The notes: generated by a model not told the origin, from the sequence alone. A DNA stretch of 64,000 bases from Streptomyces sp. Alt3 (GCF_030719215.1 NZ_CP120983.1:7998001-8062000), one strand, 5' to 3'; numbered from the stretch's first letter, positions 42,135 to 51,039 are shown. Numbers and translations are program-made.

Positions 42135-43136
42135 GTGCTGACCTACTTCTACCGCGTCACCAAGTACGACCCCTCCGACCGCGACGAACACGGGTCCTAT
42201 ACAGGGCCAGAGGACACCGTCAGCGATCACGGCGAGGTCGAGGCGGCCTATCTACAAGCGCTCGCGGCATTCGCCAAGGACACTGGAATCGGTCACTTGG
42301 CCGTACGCGAACCGAAAGTCGCCTCCCTGGCACACTTCGGCGTCGAGCCTCCACTAGATGGCTTTGGACTAGACGGGCTCTTCCCATCCGGCCCAGCTGA
42401 CTTCCACGACGGGGCCGAAGTACCGCTCGATGTCGGGCTGGAACTGGTGCGGGCCATGCTGCGGGACAACGGCGCGTGGTGCAGGCTGGAGGTCGAGGAC
42501 ACCTTCGCGGCCCACGTGGGGTGGGACCAGTACCTCTACATCAGCAGCAGCCAGCCATGCGTGGAGGCGCTGGTCCGGACTCGTGATCTCGGACTGTTCG
42601 CAGAACGCATGGACGCTTCCCCCTATGGCTTCGAGGAGGAGGAAGAAGGCATTCAGCGGCCCGGCGACGACGACTTCTGGGCTTGCCTGCACCGGGCCGT
42701 CTGCGACGGTGTCGCCGGAATTCTGGAAGAGACGTACCTCGAAGGTGCCACACGATGGCATCACCTGACGGTCGACACCATCAGCACAGTCCGCGCCGGA
42801 CTGGCACCCCGGGCCCGCCTAGAGGTGTGGCCTCCGTTGTCCCCCGACGTCGAGACCGTTCTGCGAGCACTCCCTACCGAAGGCCTCATCGAAGGCGTCT
42901 GGCAGGACGAATCCGGTCGTATCCTCAGTGCCGTCGCCAACGAGGAAGACTTCCCCGAGCTGACCGCGCGGATATCCAGTGCCTCCACCGCCGCACTCTT
43001 GTCCGTTTATGCGGATGAACGTGTGCCTCTGTTCGCCGCTGTCATGCCGGACCAAGACGGAGTTCTCCGGGCTCGCTGGCGGACCGTGCCGACGCCGAAC
43101 GACCGGCACTGGGCTCTCCATCATCACCAATCGTGA
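42135..43136 (+). CDS. Hypothetical protein (actinobacterial, sometimes called RNA-binding)
   Basis: A 333-residue acidic protein starting 'VLTYFYRVTKYDPSDRDEHGSYTGPEDTVSDHGEVEAAYLQALAAFAKDTGIGHLAVREP'. It continues with 'DGLFPSGPADFHDGAEVPLDVGLELVRAMLRDNGAWCRLEVEDTFAAHVGWDQYLYISSS' and 'VYADERVPLFAAVMPDQDGVLRARWRT'. Homologues are common in Streptomyces, annotated as hypothetical or RNA-binding, without experiments. The middle 'LYISSSQPCVEALVRTRDLGLF' has two beta-strands of a ferredoxin-like fold. GTG at 42135 with GGAGG 9 bases ahead is the family start. It has lower G+C third positions than its neighbours, so it may be acquired. Confidence 0.8.
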   Translation: MLTYFYRVTKYDPSDRDEHGSYTGPEDTVSDHGEVEAAYLQALAAFAKDTGIGHLAVREPKVASLAHFGVEPPLDGFGLDGLFPSGPADFHDGAEVPLDVGLELVRAMLRDNGAWCRLEVEDTFAAHVGWDQYLYISSSQPCVEALVRTRDLGLFAERMDASPYGFEEEEEGIQRPGDDDFWACLHRAVCDGVAGILEETYLEGATRWHHLTVDTISTVRAGLAPRARLEVWPPLSPDVETVLRALPTEGLIEGVWQDESGRILSAVANEEDFPELTARISSASTAALLSVYADERVPLFAAVMPDQDGVLRARWRTVPTPNDRHWALHHHQS

Positions 43137-43218
43137 GTGCGAAGACCCGCAAGTCCCGCCAGGGCGGCGCAGAGCTTCCGATGTGTCGAGTTCAAACTGT
43201 GCCGCGACGTTCGAGGCT

Positions 43219-43646
43219 CTACGTGAGCACGGGCCTCCCCGCCCGTCGGTGTGACTTGACCTTCTTGGTCTGGTTGAGGACCCAGCGACCGGCTCGACCC
43301 TTCCTCGTTTGGCGCGGGTCCGATGCACGGGCCACCGGTTGGGCTTCTTGATCGCTCGTGGGCAGCTCCTGTTCCGGCGGGGCGGGAGTAATCGGCTGCG
43401 TGCCTCCTGTCCGGCCTCTGCGAGGGAGCGGGTGAGTTTGGCGGTGGTGGCTCCGAGCTGGGATGGAACGCTTCGACGGATGATGCGGACGCACCTGAGA
43501 TAGGGGACGCGGTCGGCGTCGATAACGGGGCCCGCCAGGGCTGCGGCGTGGGCGAACCTGCGGATCGCGTGGTGGACGGCGAGGTAGGCCCACAGTTCCT
43601 GCCGGACGCCCTCCGGCGTGCGGGACCGGATCGGGCACGGCCGGAA
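43219..43646 (-). mobile_element. IS4-family transposase remnant (C-terminal part)
   Basis: The minus strand reads 'RSRTPEGVRQELWAYLAVHHAIRRFAHAAALAGPVIDADRVPYLRCVRIIRRSVPSQLGATTAKLTRSLAEAGQEARSRLLPPRRNRSCPRAIKKPNRWPVHRTRAKRGRVEP'. It then switches frame to 'TKKVKSHRRAG' at the end. This is the C-terminal third of an IS4-type transposase. The catalytic D-D-E core is missing, and the 5' side stops at the lipoprotein gene's end (43647). A frameshift near 43260 shows decay. No terminal inverted repeat was found. Confidence 0.85.
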
Positions 43647-44210
43647 TCAGTAGCCGCCGTCCGTGCCGTTCGTCGGCTCGGTCGTGATCTTTTTGCCCTC
43701 GGGGCCGATGACGTACCACTTGGCGCCGAAGGCGTCGACGGCCTGTCCGTCGGTGTCGCCGGCCTTCTGGTCCTCATCGAACCGGTACAACGGGTGACCG
43801 TTGTAGGTCACCTGTTTCTTGCCGTCACTGCGGGGCGTCGTCTTCAACAGGTTCGACTCGACCCCCTTGCCCGCTGTCGGCGTAGCCGCCACGAGCAGCG
43901 GCGGCCATGCCTTCGCGCAGGCCCCCGTGCAGTTGGACTTGTTCTCGGTGTCCTTGTCGAACACGTAGATCGTCATGCCCTTGTCGTCCACGAGCGACTC
44001 GCCGTACATGCCCTTCCTGGCGGAGACGGTCGCCGAAGGGGATTTCGAGGCGGCAGCGGGTGCGTCGGCCTGGCGGCCGCTGCCCCGGACCTCCGTGTCC
44101 GTGCCGCCGGTGCTGCCACCGCCTGGCGTGTCCTCGGAACAGCCGGCTGCTGCGGCCGCCAGCAGCACCGAGGCCAGTGCGGTGGCGGTCCGGGTGTGGT
44201 GTCTCATCAT
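43647..44210 (-). CDS. SCO0930-family lipoprotein
   Basis: A 187-residue secreted lipoprotein. The signal 'ATALASVLLAAAAAGC' ends in a lipobox (A-A-A-A-G-C) with the acylated Cys. A Ser/Gly/Thr linker follows, then two copies of the Y-x-(F/W/Y)-x-x-D repeat ('GMTIYVFDKDTENKSNCTGACAKAWPPLL', 'VTYNGHPLYRFDEDQKAGDTDGQ', 'FGAKWYVIGPEGKKI'). The family is periplasm-side in Streptomyces and of unknown function, perhaps binding a cofactor or metal through the repeats. GAGGAG precedes the ATG at 44210. The gene's 3' end abuts the IS4-type remnant. Confidence 0.93.
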   Translation of the reverse strand: MMRHHTRTATALASVLLAAAAAGCSEDTPGGGSTGGTDTEVRGSGRQADAPAAASKSPSATVSARKGMYGESLVDDKGMTIYVFDKDTENKSNCTGACAKAWPPLLVAATPTAGKGVESNLLKTTPRSDGKKQVTYNGHPLYRFDEDQKAGDTDGQAVDAFGAKWYVIGPEGKKITTEPTNGTDGGY

Positions 44211-44306
44211 GTACTCCTCGTCATCGGCCGTCGGCCACGCGATCCGCGCCGACGGCCTCAGTGCATCCCGGGCGCGGGGCACCGGCCACCTGGGCGAGGC
44301 AGTCCG

Positions 44307-44612
44307 GTGCCGTCCCCCGGCCTGAACCACGGCGGTGGCCCCACCCCCGACAAGCCGGACGTCACTCTGCACCCGCCCGCCGACCCGAGCATCGTCAACA
44401 GCTTCCTGAACCTCCGCGTCGCCGACATCGAGGCATGCCACCGCGAGTGGAGTGCGAAAGGCGCCGAATTTCTCACGTCACCCATCGACCGCAAGGCCGA
44501 GCTGCTCTGCTACGTGCGAGACCCGGACGGCCATCTCGTCGAAGTCGGGCAGGCCACCGGCATGCTGCACGACGTGTACGCCGACCCGCCGGCAGGTACG
44601 AGCCGGACCTGA
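44307..44612 (+). pseudogene. VOC-family C-terminal fragment
   Basis: 'NSFLNLRVADIEACHREWSAKGAEFLTSPIDRKAELLCYVRDPDGHLVEVGQATGMLHDVYADPP' is the C-terminal half of a two-module VOC protein (metal Glu in 'HLVEVGQ'). The first module, with the N-terminal 'VLFVDDQDRALRFY'-like strand, is absent; upstream sequence is the lipoprotein promoter region on the other strand. A GTG at 44307 is in frame but there is no ribosome site. It looks like the stump left by a deletion, so it is treated as a fragment. Confidence 0.75.
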
Positions 44613-44686
44613 ACCGCGGACGTCGCCCGGGCAGGGCCATGCGTCCCGCCCGGAGGCGTGGCGGGACGCACGGCCTGTGCTGCGCC

Positions 44687-46747
44687 TCAGACTGTCCTGA
44701 GCGCAGGGTCGGAGACGCCCGGGGAGCCGTTCTCCACGTGCCCGGCGAAGCGGCGCAGGAAGGTGGGGTCCGCGTCGGAGACGACCTCGACGTCGTACCA
44801 CCGTGCGGTGACACGCAGGTCGACCGTGTGGGACACGGTCGCGCCGGGGTTGACCTTGAAGGTCTGGGGCGTCCCGCCATAGGTGTTGGTCACCGTGAGG
44901 TTGACCGCGGCCGAGGCGGAGTTGGTCATGCTGAGCGTCAGGTTGCCGCTGGTCCCCACATGGCGGGCGGTGACCTCGGGGCCGCTCTTCTTCGCCGGGC
45001 CACGCCAGGTGCGCAGGAAGCCGTTCGGCCCCCAGACCGTGAGATCGATCTGGTTGCCGGTGGAGCCGCTGGTGCTCCAGGTGTCCGAGAGGGTCTTGCC
45101 CGCTTCGACGGAGTAGGGCCACGGGCCGTCCGTGCGGTTGCCCGAGGTGCTGTGGAAGTGGGCGCCCAGGGAGGGGCCACCGGAGAAGGTCAGGGTGAAC
45201 TTCCCGGTGGAGACGGTGGCCCGGCCGTCCACGTACGGGCTGTAGCCGAGGGCACGGGTCGGCTTGGATCCCGCCTCCTGCTCGGGGAGTGCGGCCGTGG
45301 CCGGCGGCGTCGGGTGGTAGGACGGATGGCGGTTCCTGTCCGGCGGCACGTATCCGGCGGTGGAGGGGAGGGCAGCGGGAGCCGCATCCGCGCGGCCGAA
45401 TTCGAAGGCCGAGGTCAGGTCCCCGCAGACGGCTCGGCGCCATGGCGAGATGTTGGGTTCCCGCACACCGAAGCGCTGCTCTACGAAGCGGATCACCGAG
45501 GTGTGGTCGAAGGTCTCGGAGCAGACGTAGCCGCCCTTGCTCCACGGCGAGACGACGATCATCGGCACGCGGGGGCCGAGCCCGTACGGTCCCGCCGCGT
45601 AGTTCCCGCCGCCCGGGTACAGGTCCTTGGACACGTCAGCCGTGGACAGGCCCCATGCGGACGAGGCGGGCGGGTACGGCGGGACCACGTGGTCGAAGAA
45701 GCCGTCGTTCTCGTCGTAGGTGATGAACAGGGCGGTCTTCGCCCACACCGCAGGGTTCGCCGTGAGGGCGTCCAGGACCTGAGAGATGTACCAGGCACCG
45801 AAGTTCGTCGGCCAGTTGGAGTGCTCGCTGAAGGCCTCGGGCGCGGCTATCCAGGAGACCTCCGGCAGCGTCCCGCCGGTCACGTCCGCGCGCAGCCGGT
45901 CGAAGTAGGTGCCGCCCGCCTTGACGTCGGTGCCGGTGCGGGCCTTCTCGTACAGGGCACTGCCGGGCTGGGCGTTGCGGTAGCTGTTGAAGTACAGCAG
46001 GGAGTTGTCGCCGTAGTTGCCGCGGAAGGCGTCGTTGATCCATCCCCAGGACCCGGCCGCGTTGAGGCCGTCGCCGATGTCCTGGTAGACCTTCCACGAG
46101 ATCCCGGCGGACTCCAGCCGCTCGGGATAGGTCTTCCAGCTGTAGCCGGCCTCCTGGTTGCCGAGGACAGGGCCGCCTCCCGTACCGTCGTTCCCGGTGT
46201 GCCCGGACCAGAGGTAGTAGCGGTTGGGGTCGGTGGCTCCGATGAACGAGCAGTGGTAGGCGTCGCACACGGTGAACGCGTCGGCGAGGGCGTAGTGGAA
46301 CGGGATGTCGTTCCGCGTCATGTACGACATGGTCGTGGCCGTCTTGGCCGGAACCCACTTGTCGTACTTGCCGTTGTTGTAGGCCTGGTGGCCGCCGGCC
46401 CAGTCGTGGTCCAGCCCTTCCAGGAACTGCATCCCGAGGTCGGCCACCTGCGGGTTGAAGGGCAGGACGTCCTTCGTGCCGTTCGACTGGTGGAAGACGG
46501 ACTTGCCGTTGTCCTGGAGCACCGGCCTCGGGTCCCCGAAGCCCCGCACTCCCTTCAGCGACCCGAAGTAATGGTCGAAGGACCGGTTCTCCTGCATGAG
46601 GACGACGATGTGCTCGATGTCCTGGATCGTTCCCGTGCTGCCTCGCGCCGGGATGGCCGCGGCCCTCGCGATGCTCTCGTTCAGCATCGTGAAGGCGGCG
46701 GTGCCTCCGGCAATCTTCAGGAACCTGCGACGGTCGAGCTCTGTCAT
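44687..46747 (-). CDS. Phosphocholine-specific phospholipase C, Tat-exported
   Basis: A 686-residue enzyme. The Tat signal is 'TELDRRRFLKIAGGTAAFTML' (R-R-R-F-L). The catalytic core has 'IEHIVVLMQENRSFDHYFGSLKGVRGFGDPR' (the E-N-R-S-F-D-H motif with the nucleophile), 'GWINDAFRGNYGDNS', 'ALFITYDENDGFFDHVVPP' (metal-site D-E-N-D and F-D-H) and 'RVPMIVVSPWSKGGYV'. The C-terminal part contains two DUF756 beta-domains ('VSTGKFTLTFSGGP', 'GPWPYSVEAGKTLSDTW'). It hydrolyses phosphatidylcholine outside the cell and is usually phosphate-regulated; no PHO box was checked. ATG at 46747. Confidence 0.95.
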   Translation of the reverse strand: MTELDRRRFLKIAGGTAAFTMLNESIARAAAIPARGSTGTIQDIEHIVVLMQENRSFDHYFGSLKGVRGFGDPRPVLQDNGKSVFHQSNGTKDVLPFNPQVADLGMQFLEGLDHDWAGGHQAYNNGKYDKWVPAKTATTMSYMTRNDIPFHYALADAFTVCDAYHCSFIGATDPNRYYLWSGHTGNDGTGGGPVLGNQEAGYSWKTYPERLESAGISWKVYQDIGDGLNAAGSWGWINDAFRGNYGDNSLLYFNSYRNAQPGSALYEKARTGTDVKAGGTYFDRLRADVTGGTLPEVSWIAAPEAFSEHSNWPTNFGAWYISQVLDALTANPAVWAKTALFITYDENDGFFDHVVPPYPPASSAWGLSTADVSKDLYPGGGNYAAGPYGLGPRVPMIVVSPWSKGGYVCSETFDHTSVIRFVEQRFGVREPNISPWRRAVCGDLTSAFEFGRADAAPAALPSTAGYVPPDRNRHPSYHPTPPATAALPEQEAGSKPTRALGYSPYVDGRATVSTGKFTLTFSGGPSLGAHFHSTSGNRTDGPWPYSVEAGKTLSDTWSTSGSTGNQIDLTVWGPNGFLRTWRGPAKKSGPEVTARHVGTSGNLTLSMTNSASAAVNLTVTNTYGGTPQTFKVNPGATVSHTVDLRVTARWYDVEVVSDADPTFLRRFAGHVENGSPGVSDPALRTV

Positions 46748-47236
46748 GGGGGACGACCTCTGGGTGGTGGGGGGATCAGGGGCGACCCAAGGACAGCGGT
46801 CCCGGGGTACCGGGCGGGGGTGGGTTCGTGACACCACGCCGTACACCTGGAGAACGGAAGCCCTCCCCGGCGGCCCGTGCCCGCCCACGCCGACGGCTGG
46901 TGGGAGGGTACGCGCAACACGTCGGCGCGCAACAGGCCCCGGCGGAAGGCTCTTTGCGGGGAGACCGGTTCCCGCCACGGCGCCCCGCCCGCTCGGTGCG
47001 AGCCGGCGTCGAGCAGTTGCGCTGTGACCGGCTCGACGCGGTGAGCGCACTCGCCCCGCCGGCTCCGGCTTCGCCGCGCGTGTGGAGGCATGGGGAGGTG
47101 CGGCTACGGCGCGGACGGCCTGGAGGACCTGAGAGCCACGTTCCGTCGCGGGGGCGATGTGGCGGCCCAGGATTTTGCAACTAAGCTAAACCTAACCTAA
47201 TTCCGGTGTCGCTTGTTCGTGGGGAGTGGTCCTTCG
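46748..47236. other. 489-base intergenic region between divergent genes
   Basis: Holds the phospholipase leader on one side and the iron box at 47182-47200 on the other. No coding pattern in between; it is G+C-rich with no obvious hairpin. Confidence 0.4.
47182..47200. promoter_or_regulatory. Iron box (DmdR/IdeR-type) upstream of the siderophore-interacting protein
   Basis: TAAGCTAAACCTAACCTAA fits the 19-base DtxR-family consensus on the minus strand at about 15 of 19 positions, best in the TTAGGTTAG half. It lies 37 bases ahead of the ATG, so iron-loaded DmdR would repress the gene. Confidence 0.8.
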
Positions 47237-48049
47237 ATGTCCGAATCGCTTGCAGCCCGTCAGGTGCCACCGCAGCGGCCCATGTTCGCAACGGTCACAG
47301 AGGTGCGCCGACTCGCGCCACGCATGGTCCGGATCACGCTGACCGGGGACGGCGTGGGCGATTTCGAATACGCCGGCCCCGACCACCTGGTCCGGATCTT
47401 CCTCCCGGTCAGCAATGATCTGCGACTGCCGACCGGCTCGGACTGGTGGGCCGAACTGCAGGCGATGCCGGCCGACCGGCGTCCGGTGGTCCGCAACTAC
47501 ACCGTGCGTCGTATCGACCATGCACGTCGACGCATCGACATCGACTTCGCACTGCACGGGGACAGCGGGCCGGCGTCCGCCTGGGCCGGAACCGCGGCGC
47601 CAGGCGACAGGATCGGCATCCTCAGCGATGGAGCACGCTACCGACCGGGCGACGCGGACTGGCAGCTCCTCATCGGTGACGAGACGGCTGTGCCCGCGAT
47701 CTCTTCCATGCTCGAAGAAGCCCGCACCCCGGTTCACGCATTTCTCGAGGTCCAGGACGAGCAGGACGTGCTGGAGCTGGCCGGCCGGGTGAACTGGCTG
47801 TACCGATCCGATACTCACGGCGCTCACGGGGCGCGAACGGTGGAGGCGCTGCGCAGCCTGTCCTTCCCGCCCGGTACGCCGTACGTCTGGGTGGCCGGCG
47901 AGTCCGCCCTGGCCACGTCCGTGCGGCGCTATCTGGTGAACGAGCGAGGGATCGACAAGGAGCGGATCTACTTCTGCGGCTACTGGCGAGAAGCGCCGTC
48001 CGCCGTCCGAGCGACCGCCCGAACGGAACGGGAGCCCGCGCTGGCCTGA
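47237..48049 (+). CDS. Siderophore-interacting protein (SIP/ViuB-like ferric reductase)
   Basis: A 270-residue flavoprotein of the SIP family. 'RMVRITLTGDGVGDFEYAGPDHLVRIFLPV' is the ferredoxin-reductase-like FAD domain. 'RPVVRNYTVRRIDHARRRIDIDFALHGDSGPASAWAGTAAPGDRIGIL' has the R-N-Y-T-V-R FAD signature. 'WQLLIGDETAVPAISSMLEE' and the C-terminal 'VWVAGESALATSVRRYLVNERGIDKERIYFCGYWR' are the NAD(P)H/SIP domain. It reduces ferric siderophores to release iron. ATG at 47237 with GGGGAG 10 bases ahead. An iron box upstream supports iron-dependent repression. Confidence 0.93.
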   Translation: MSESLAARQVPPQRPMFATVTEVRRLAPRMVRITLTGDGVGDFEYAGPDHLVRIFLPVSNDLRLPTGSDWWAELQAMPADRRPVVRNYTVRRIDHARRRIDIDFALHGDSGPASAWAGTAAPGDRIGILSDGARYRPGDADWQLLIGDETAVPAISSMLEEARTPVHAFLEVQDEQDVLELAGRVNWLYRSDTHGAHGARTVEALRSLSFPPGTPYVWVAGESALATSVRRYLVNERGIDKERIYFCGYWREAPSAVRATARTEREPALA

Positions 48050-48485
48050 CCGTACACGGACGGCCGGAGCGGCACCGGTCCCTCGGGCCGGCACGACGCA
48101 TCCGAGGGGCCCTGGAGCGAGCGCTTCGGGGCAACAGTCGTCGCCGGAGCGCCCGTCGGCCCGGTGGTGATCCGACGGCATGCGGCGGCCGGCTCCCGGA
48201 AACGCCGCCGCGCCCCGGGCGACCACGGCGGCGGTGAAGTCACTGCGGCGAACAGCCATCCGTGCACGCAGGCCAGGCATCGCCGTATCGTCACATCGCT
48301 CACGCGCCCTCGTAAATCACTCACGATGCGGCCCTGTCCGGTTGAACCGCCTCCCGGCCGTCATCGGTCGACATGAAGAGTGTCAGCCTCCTGCCCGTGC
48401 GGAAGCCGCCACGGCAGGAGCTGATCGACCGAGGTGTCTGCGCACCGCTCGTGGTGCGACCTGTCGGGCCGGGGGTTCGGGGCGT
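48050..48485. other. 436-base intergenic region
   Basis: Lies after the siderophore-interacting gene and before the 3' end of the MarR gene. Frames here look like shadow frames; I see no gene, repeat or strong hairpin. Confidence 0.4.
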
Positions 48486-48947
48486 TCATCCGTCGAGGGC
48501 CTCGGTCATGGAGTCGAGGTCGGCCAGAAGGGCGGTCAGCCGCCGCGCGGAGATGCTCCCGATCATGCGTTCCTCGATGGTGTAAACGGCACCGCGGGCC
48601 GCGTGCAGACGCTGCTTTCCCGCCTCCGTGAGGTGGATGGGCAGGGCTCTGCCGTGGTCGGTGCTGTTCGCCCGGGTGATGAGGCCGGCGTCCTTGAGGC
48701 CGCGCAGGACGACATTGGCCGACTGGCGGGTGACGAACGTGCCGCGCGCCAGATCGGCGTTCGACAGTCCGGGGTGTTCGTCGAGGAGTTCCAGGCAGGA
48801 GTACTGCGGCACGGTGAGGTCCTGCTCGCGCAGGGCCTTGTCCATGGCCCCGCGCAGGGCGGCCGCGGCCCTCTTGAGGCGGTATCCCACGTGCTCGGTG
48901 ACGTCCCGCGCCGGATGGGGCGGAGACACGGACTCGCGATCTTTCAT
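48486..48947 (-). CDS. MarR-family transcriptional regulator
   Basis: A 153-residue protein: 'VGYRLKRAAAALRGAMDKALREQDLTVPQYSCLELLDEHPGLSNADLARGTFVTRQSANVVLRGLKDAGLITRANSTDHGRALPIHLTEAGKQRLHAA'. This is the MarR winged helix with the recognition helix 'TRQSANVVLRGL' and the wing 'DHGRALPIHLT'. ATG at 48947. It is divergent from the VOC gene at 49053. Two identical palindromes (ATGTCA-N6-TGACAT) lie in the shared promoter region, one of them overlapping its own start codon, so it probably represses both genes. Confidence 0.92.
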   Translation of the reverse strand: MKDRESVSPPHPARDVTEHVGYRLKRAAAALRGAMDKALREQDLTVPQYSCLELLDEHPGLSNADLARGTFVTRQSANVVLRGLKDAGLITRANSTDHGRALPIHLTEAGKQRLHAARGAVYTIEERMIGSISARRLTALLADLDSMTEALDG

Positions 48948-48963
48948 GTCAGCATTTTGACAT
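48946..48963. promoter_or_regulatory. MarR operator 1 (ATGTCA-N6-TGACAT)
   Basis: Perfect 6+6 inverted repeat, overlapping the start codon of the MarR gene. The same arms and spacing recur 46 bases away, which is why I read it as a true regulator site. Confidence 0.75.
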
Positions 48964-48991
48964 GCCGGAGACGCGATGCCTATTGTCGCCC

Positions 48992-49009
48992 ATGTCAAAG
49001 TCCTGACAT
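48992..49009. promoter_or_regulatory. MarR operator 2 (ATGTCA-N6-TGACAT)
   Basis: Second copy with identical 6-base arms and six-base spacer length, about 44 bases ahead of the divergent VOC gene. Its centre is 46 bases from that of operator 1, not far from four helical turns. Confidence 0.75.
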
Positions 49010-49052
49010 TCACCGCCGGTGGATCCCCGCCGGCTCCGATCGAGGAGACGTC

Positions 49053-49424
49053 ATGACCGCCACCGTCGAAGGTCCCGACTTCCTTGCCCTGCAGGTGAGG
49101 GACGTGCCTGCCGCGGCCGCTTTCTTCGAGGAGCGGCTCGGGCTGCGCCGAGCCTCCGGCGCACCGGCCCACGCGGTCGTCTTCGCCACCTCTCCGATTC
49201 CGTTCGCCGTCCGTGAGCCCCTTCCGGGCGTCGATCTGGACGGTGTCACGCGTCCCGGCATGGGGGTGGCGCTGTGGCTGCGAACCACGGACGCCGCGGA
49301 GCTGCGCGAGCAGCTGGTGGCGGCGGGCACGGAAGATGTCGGACCGTTGCAGGACAGCCCGTTCGGCCCGGTGTTCTCGTTCACCGGCCCCGAGGGCTAT
49401 CGGCTCACCGTTCACGGCGGCTGA
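49053..49424 (+). CDS. VOC family protein, probable MarR target
   Basis: A 123-residue VOC protein: 'DFLALQVRDVPAAAAFFEERLGLRRASGAPAHAVVFATSPIPFAVREPLPGVDL' and 'GMGVALWLRTTDAAELREQLVAAGTEDVGPLQDSPFGPVFSFTGPEGYRLTVHGG'. It has the glyoxalase-like paired modules but the first metal-ligand position is not His, so it may bind a ligand rather than catalyse a metal-dependent step. GAGGAG is 6 bases ahead of the ATG. It is divergent from the MarR gene across two identical operators, an arrangement typical of small-molecule-inducible resistance or detoxification. Confidence 0.9.
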   Translation: MTATVEGPDFLALQVRDVPAAAAFFEERLGLRRASGAPAHAVVFATSPIPFAVREPLPGVDLDGVTRPGMGVALWLRTTDAAELREQLVAAGTEDVGPLQDSPFGPVFSFTGPEGYRLTVHGG

Positions 49425-49773
49425 CCGCGCATCGCCGGGCGGCACCGTTGCCGCCGTGGCCCGTCGCGGTGCCGGGGTCTCGTGCGGGGATCCGTCACGT
49501 GGCGCCTGCCGCCGGTGTCCGCCCGGACGGTCCGGCGGGCCTGTCGTCATGTGCCTGTCATGCCATCGACTCCCCGGGAGCACTACCGATCATGCGCATG
49601 AACCGTCTTGCCGCCGCCGTCCTCGCGCCTGTGCTCGGCTTCGCGGGGGTGCTCGTCACCGGTTCGCGAAGCCGTCGGGGCAGCGCTCACGGCGCCGCCA
49701 GGAGACCGCTGCCGGCTCCGGACAGCGGGTTCGAACCGTCCAGGGCTCTCCGGACACTTCGGTCCAAAGCCTC
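49425..49773. other. Intergenic region with a possible truncated secreted-protein start
   Basis: At 49592 an ATG begins 'MRMNRLAAAVLAPVLGFAGVLVTGS', a believable signal peptide, but after some 20 residues the sequence turns into unstructured Arg/Ser-rich residues that run over the 3' end of the phosphatase gene. It may be the stump of a deleted secreted-protein gene. The remainder shows nothing else. Confidence 0.35.
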
Positions 49774-51039
49774 TCAGAGCCTGACGACTACCAGGGCGAT
49801 GTCGTCGTCGCCGCCCCCGGCTACGCCGAGCCGTGCCAGCAGGGTGTCCGCCAGTCGGGCAGGAGCAAGGTCGGTCATGCCGACCAGTGCTCTTCTGAGC
49901 CGGTCCAGACTGGTGTCGATGTCTTCCCCGCGACGCTCGATCAGCCCGTCGGTGAACAGGATCAGGGTGTCGCCAGCGCGATAGGCGGCGCTGGCCTGCG
50001 GGCGAGGTACGTGCTCGGGGCGCGCGCCCAAGGGGGGATCGGTGGCGTTCTCGAGCAGCTCGTACGTGCCGTCGCTGTGCAGCAGAGCCGGCGGAAGATG
50101 GCCTGCGCTGGAGTAGACCAGCAGTTTCGACCGGGCGTCGACGAGCACCGTGACCGCGGTTGTCGCAAGTGCGCCCTCGACGGAGCGGGCGTACATGCCC
50201 AGTACCTCGAGGGCTCGGGCAGGTCCGGTCACCGCCCGGCTGGCCGCGGACAGCGCGCTCCGGAGCATCCCCATCACGGTGGCTGCTTCCAGGCCGTGAC
50301 CGACGACGTCACCGACGGCAACCGTGAATCGTCCGTCGGCCAGGTCGACTGTGTCGTACCAGTCGCCGCACACGTTCAGAGAGCCGATCGCGGGCAGGTA
50401 CCGCACGGCGACATTCTCGTGGCGAGCCAGATCCGGGGAGTGCAGCATCGACTCCTGCAACGTGACGGCGACCTCCCGCTCCCGCCCGTGCGCAGCCCGT
50501 AGCTCCTCGTTCAGACGCTGCAGCTCACGGGCCCGGATGTACAACTCGGCTTCCATCCCCTCCTCCCGCTCGGTCAGCTGCTCGCCCGCTCCGCGATTGC
50601 GGGTTCGGCGTGCCCGTACGAACGCGGTCACGTCCTCCACCCGGTGGATGATCCACGCCACATGCCCGTCCGGATCAAGGACGGGTGTGTTCACTGTCGA
50701 CCACCAGCGCTCCTCGAACATCCCCGGCCGCGCGACCACGGGGATGTCGTACCTCTGCATGGCCAGGACGTCCGCCCTGCCTGTTTCCAGGACCCGTCCG
50801 AACGACGCCCCCACGTTGCGGACCCAGTCCGCGTTCGGATCGGCCGGGTTGTCCGGAAACGCATCGAAGACGTGCTGGCCGACCAGGTCGTCCCAGGTGC
50901 GGACGGTCGCCCGCAGGTACGCCACATTGACGTCGACGATCACGAGATCTGCCGCCAGCACCAGATAGGGGCTCGGCGTCGCTGCGAACAGCGATCTGTA
51001 GTCCAGCTCGGGCTTCACGCGCTTCCGCCCCGTGCGCAT
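49774..51039 (-). CDS. PAS-domain PP2C (SpoIIE-type) serine/threonine phosphatase
   Basis: A 421-residue protein. Residues about 10-120 are a PAS domain ('YRSLFAATPSPYLVLAADLVIVDVNVAYLRATVRTWDDLVGQHVFDAFPDNPADP...TPVLDPDGHVAWIIHRVEDVT'). A coiled-coil linker follows ('ELYIRARELQRLNEELRAAHGRE'). The SpoIIE phosphatase domain shows all metal residues: 'VCGDWYDTVDLADGRFTVAVGDVVGHGLEAATVM', 'LILFTDGLIERRGEDIDTSL' and 'GGGDDDIALVVVRL'. It would dephosphorylate a STAS protein in response to the PAS signal. ATG at 51039 is the likely start; GTG at 51018 is an alternative. Confidence 0.94.
   Translation of the reverse strand: MRTGRKRVKPELDYRSLFAATPSPYLVLAADLVIVDVNVAYLRATVRTWDDLVGQHVFDAFPDNPADPNADWVRNVGASFGRVLETGRADVLAMQRYDIPVVARPGMFEERWWSTVNTPVLDPDGHVAWIIHRVEDVTAFVRARRTRNRGAGEQLTEREEGMEAELYIRARELQRLNEELRAAHGREREVAVTLQESMLHSPDLARHENVAVRYLPAIGSLNVCGDWYDTVDLADGRFTVAVGDVVGHGLEAATVMGMLRSALSAASRAVTGPARALEVLGMYARSVEGALATTAVTVLVDARSKLLVYSSAGHLPPALLHSDGTYELLENATDPPLGARPEHVPRPQASAAYRAGDTLILFTDGLIERRGEDIDTSLDRLRRALVGMTDLAPARLADTLLARLGVAGGGDDDIALVVVRL

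Noticed and set aside
43907..46831. A 974-codon open frame on the plus strand
   Set aside because: It runs opposite to the phospholipase C gene, which has all its motifs; the long frame has none.
48180..49052. An N-terminal extension of the VOC gene
   Set aside because: The frame is open back to 48180 but passes over the divergent MarR gene; the ribosome site and family start fix the ATG at 49053.
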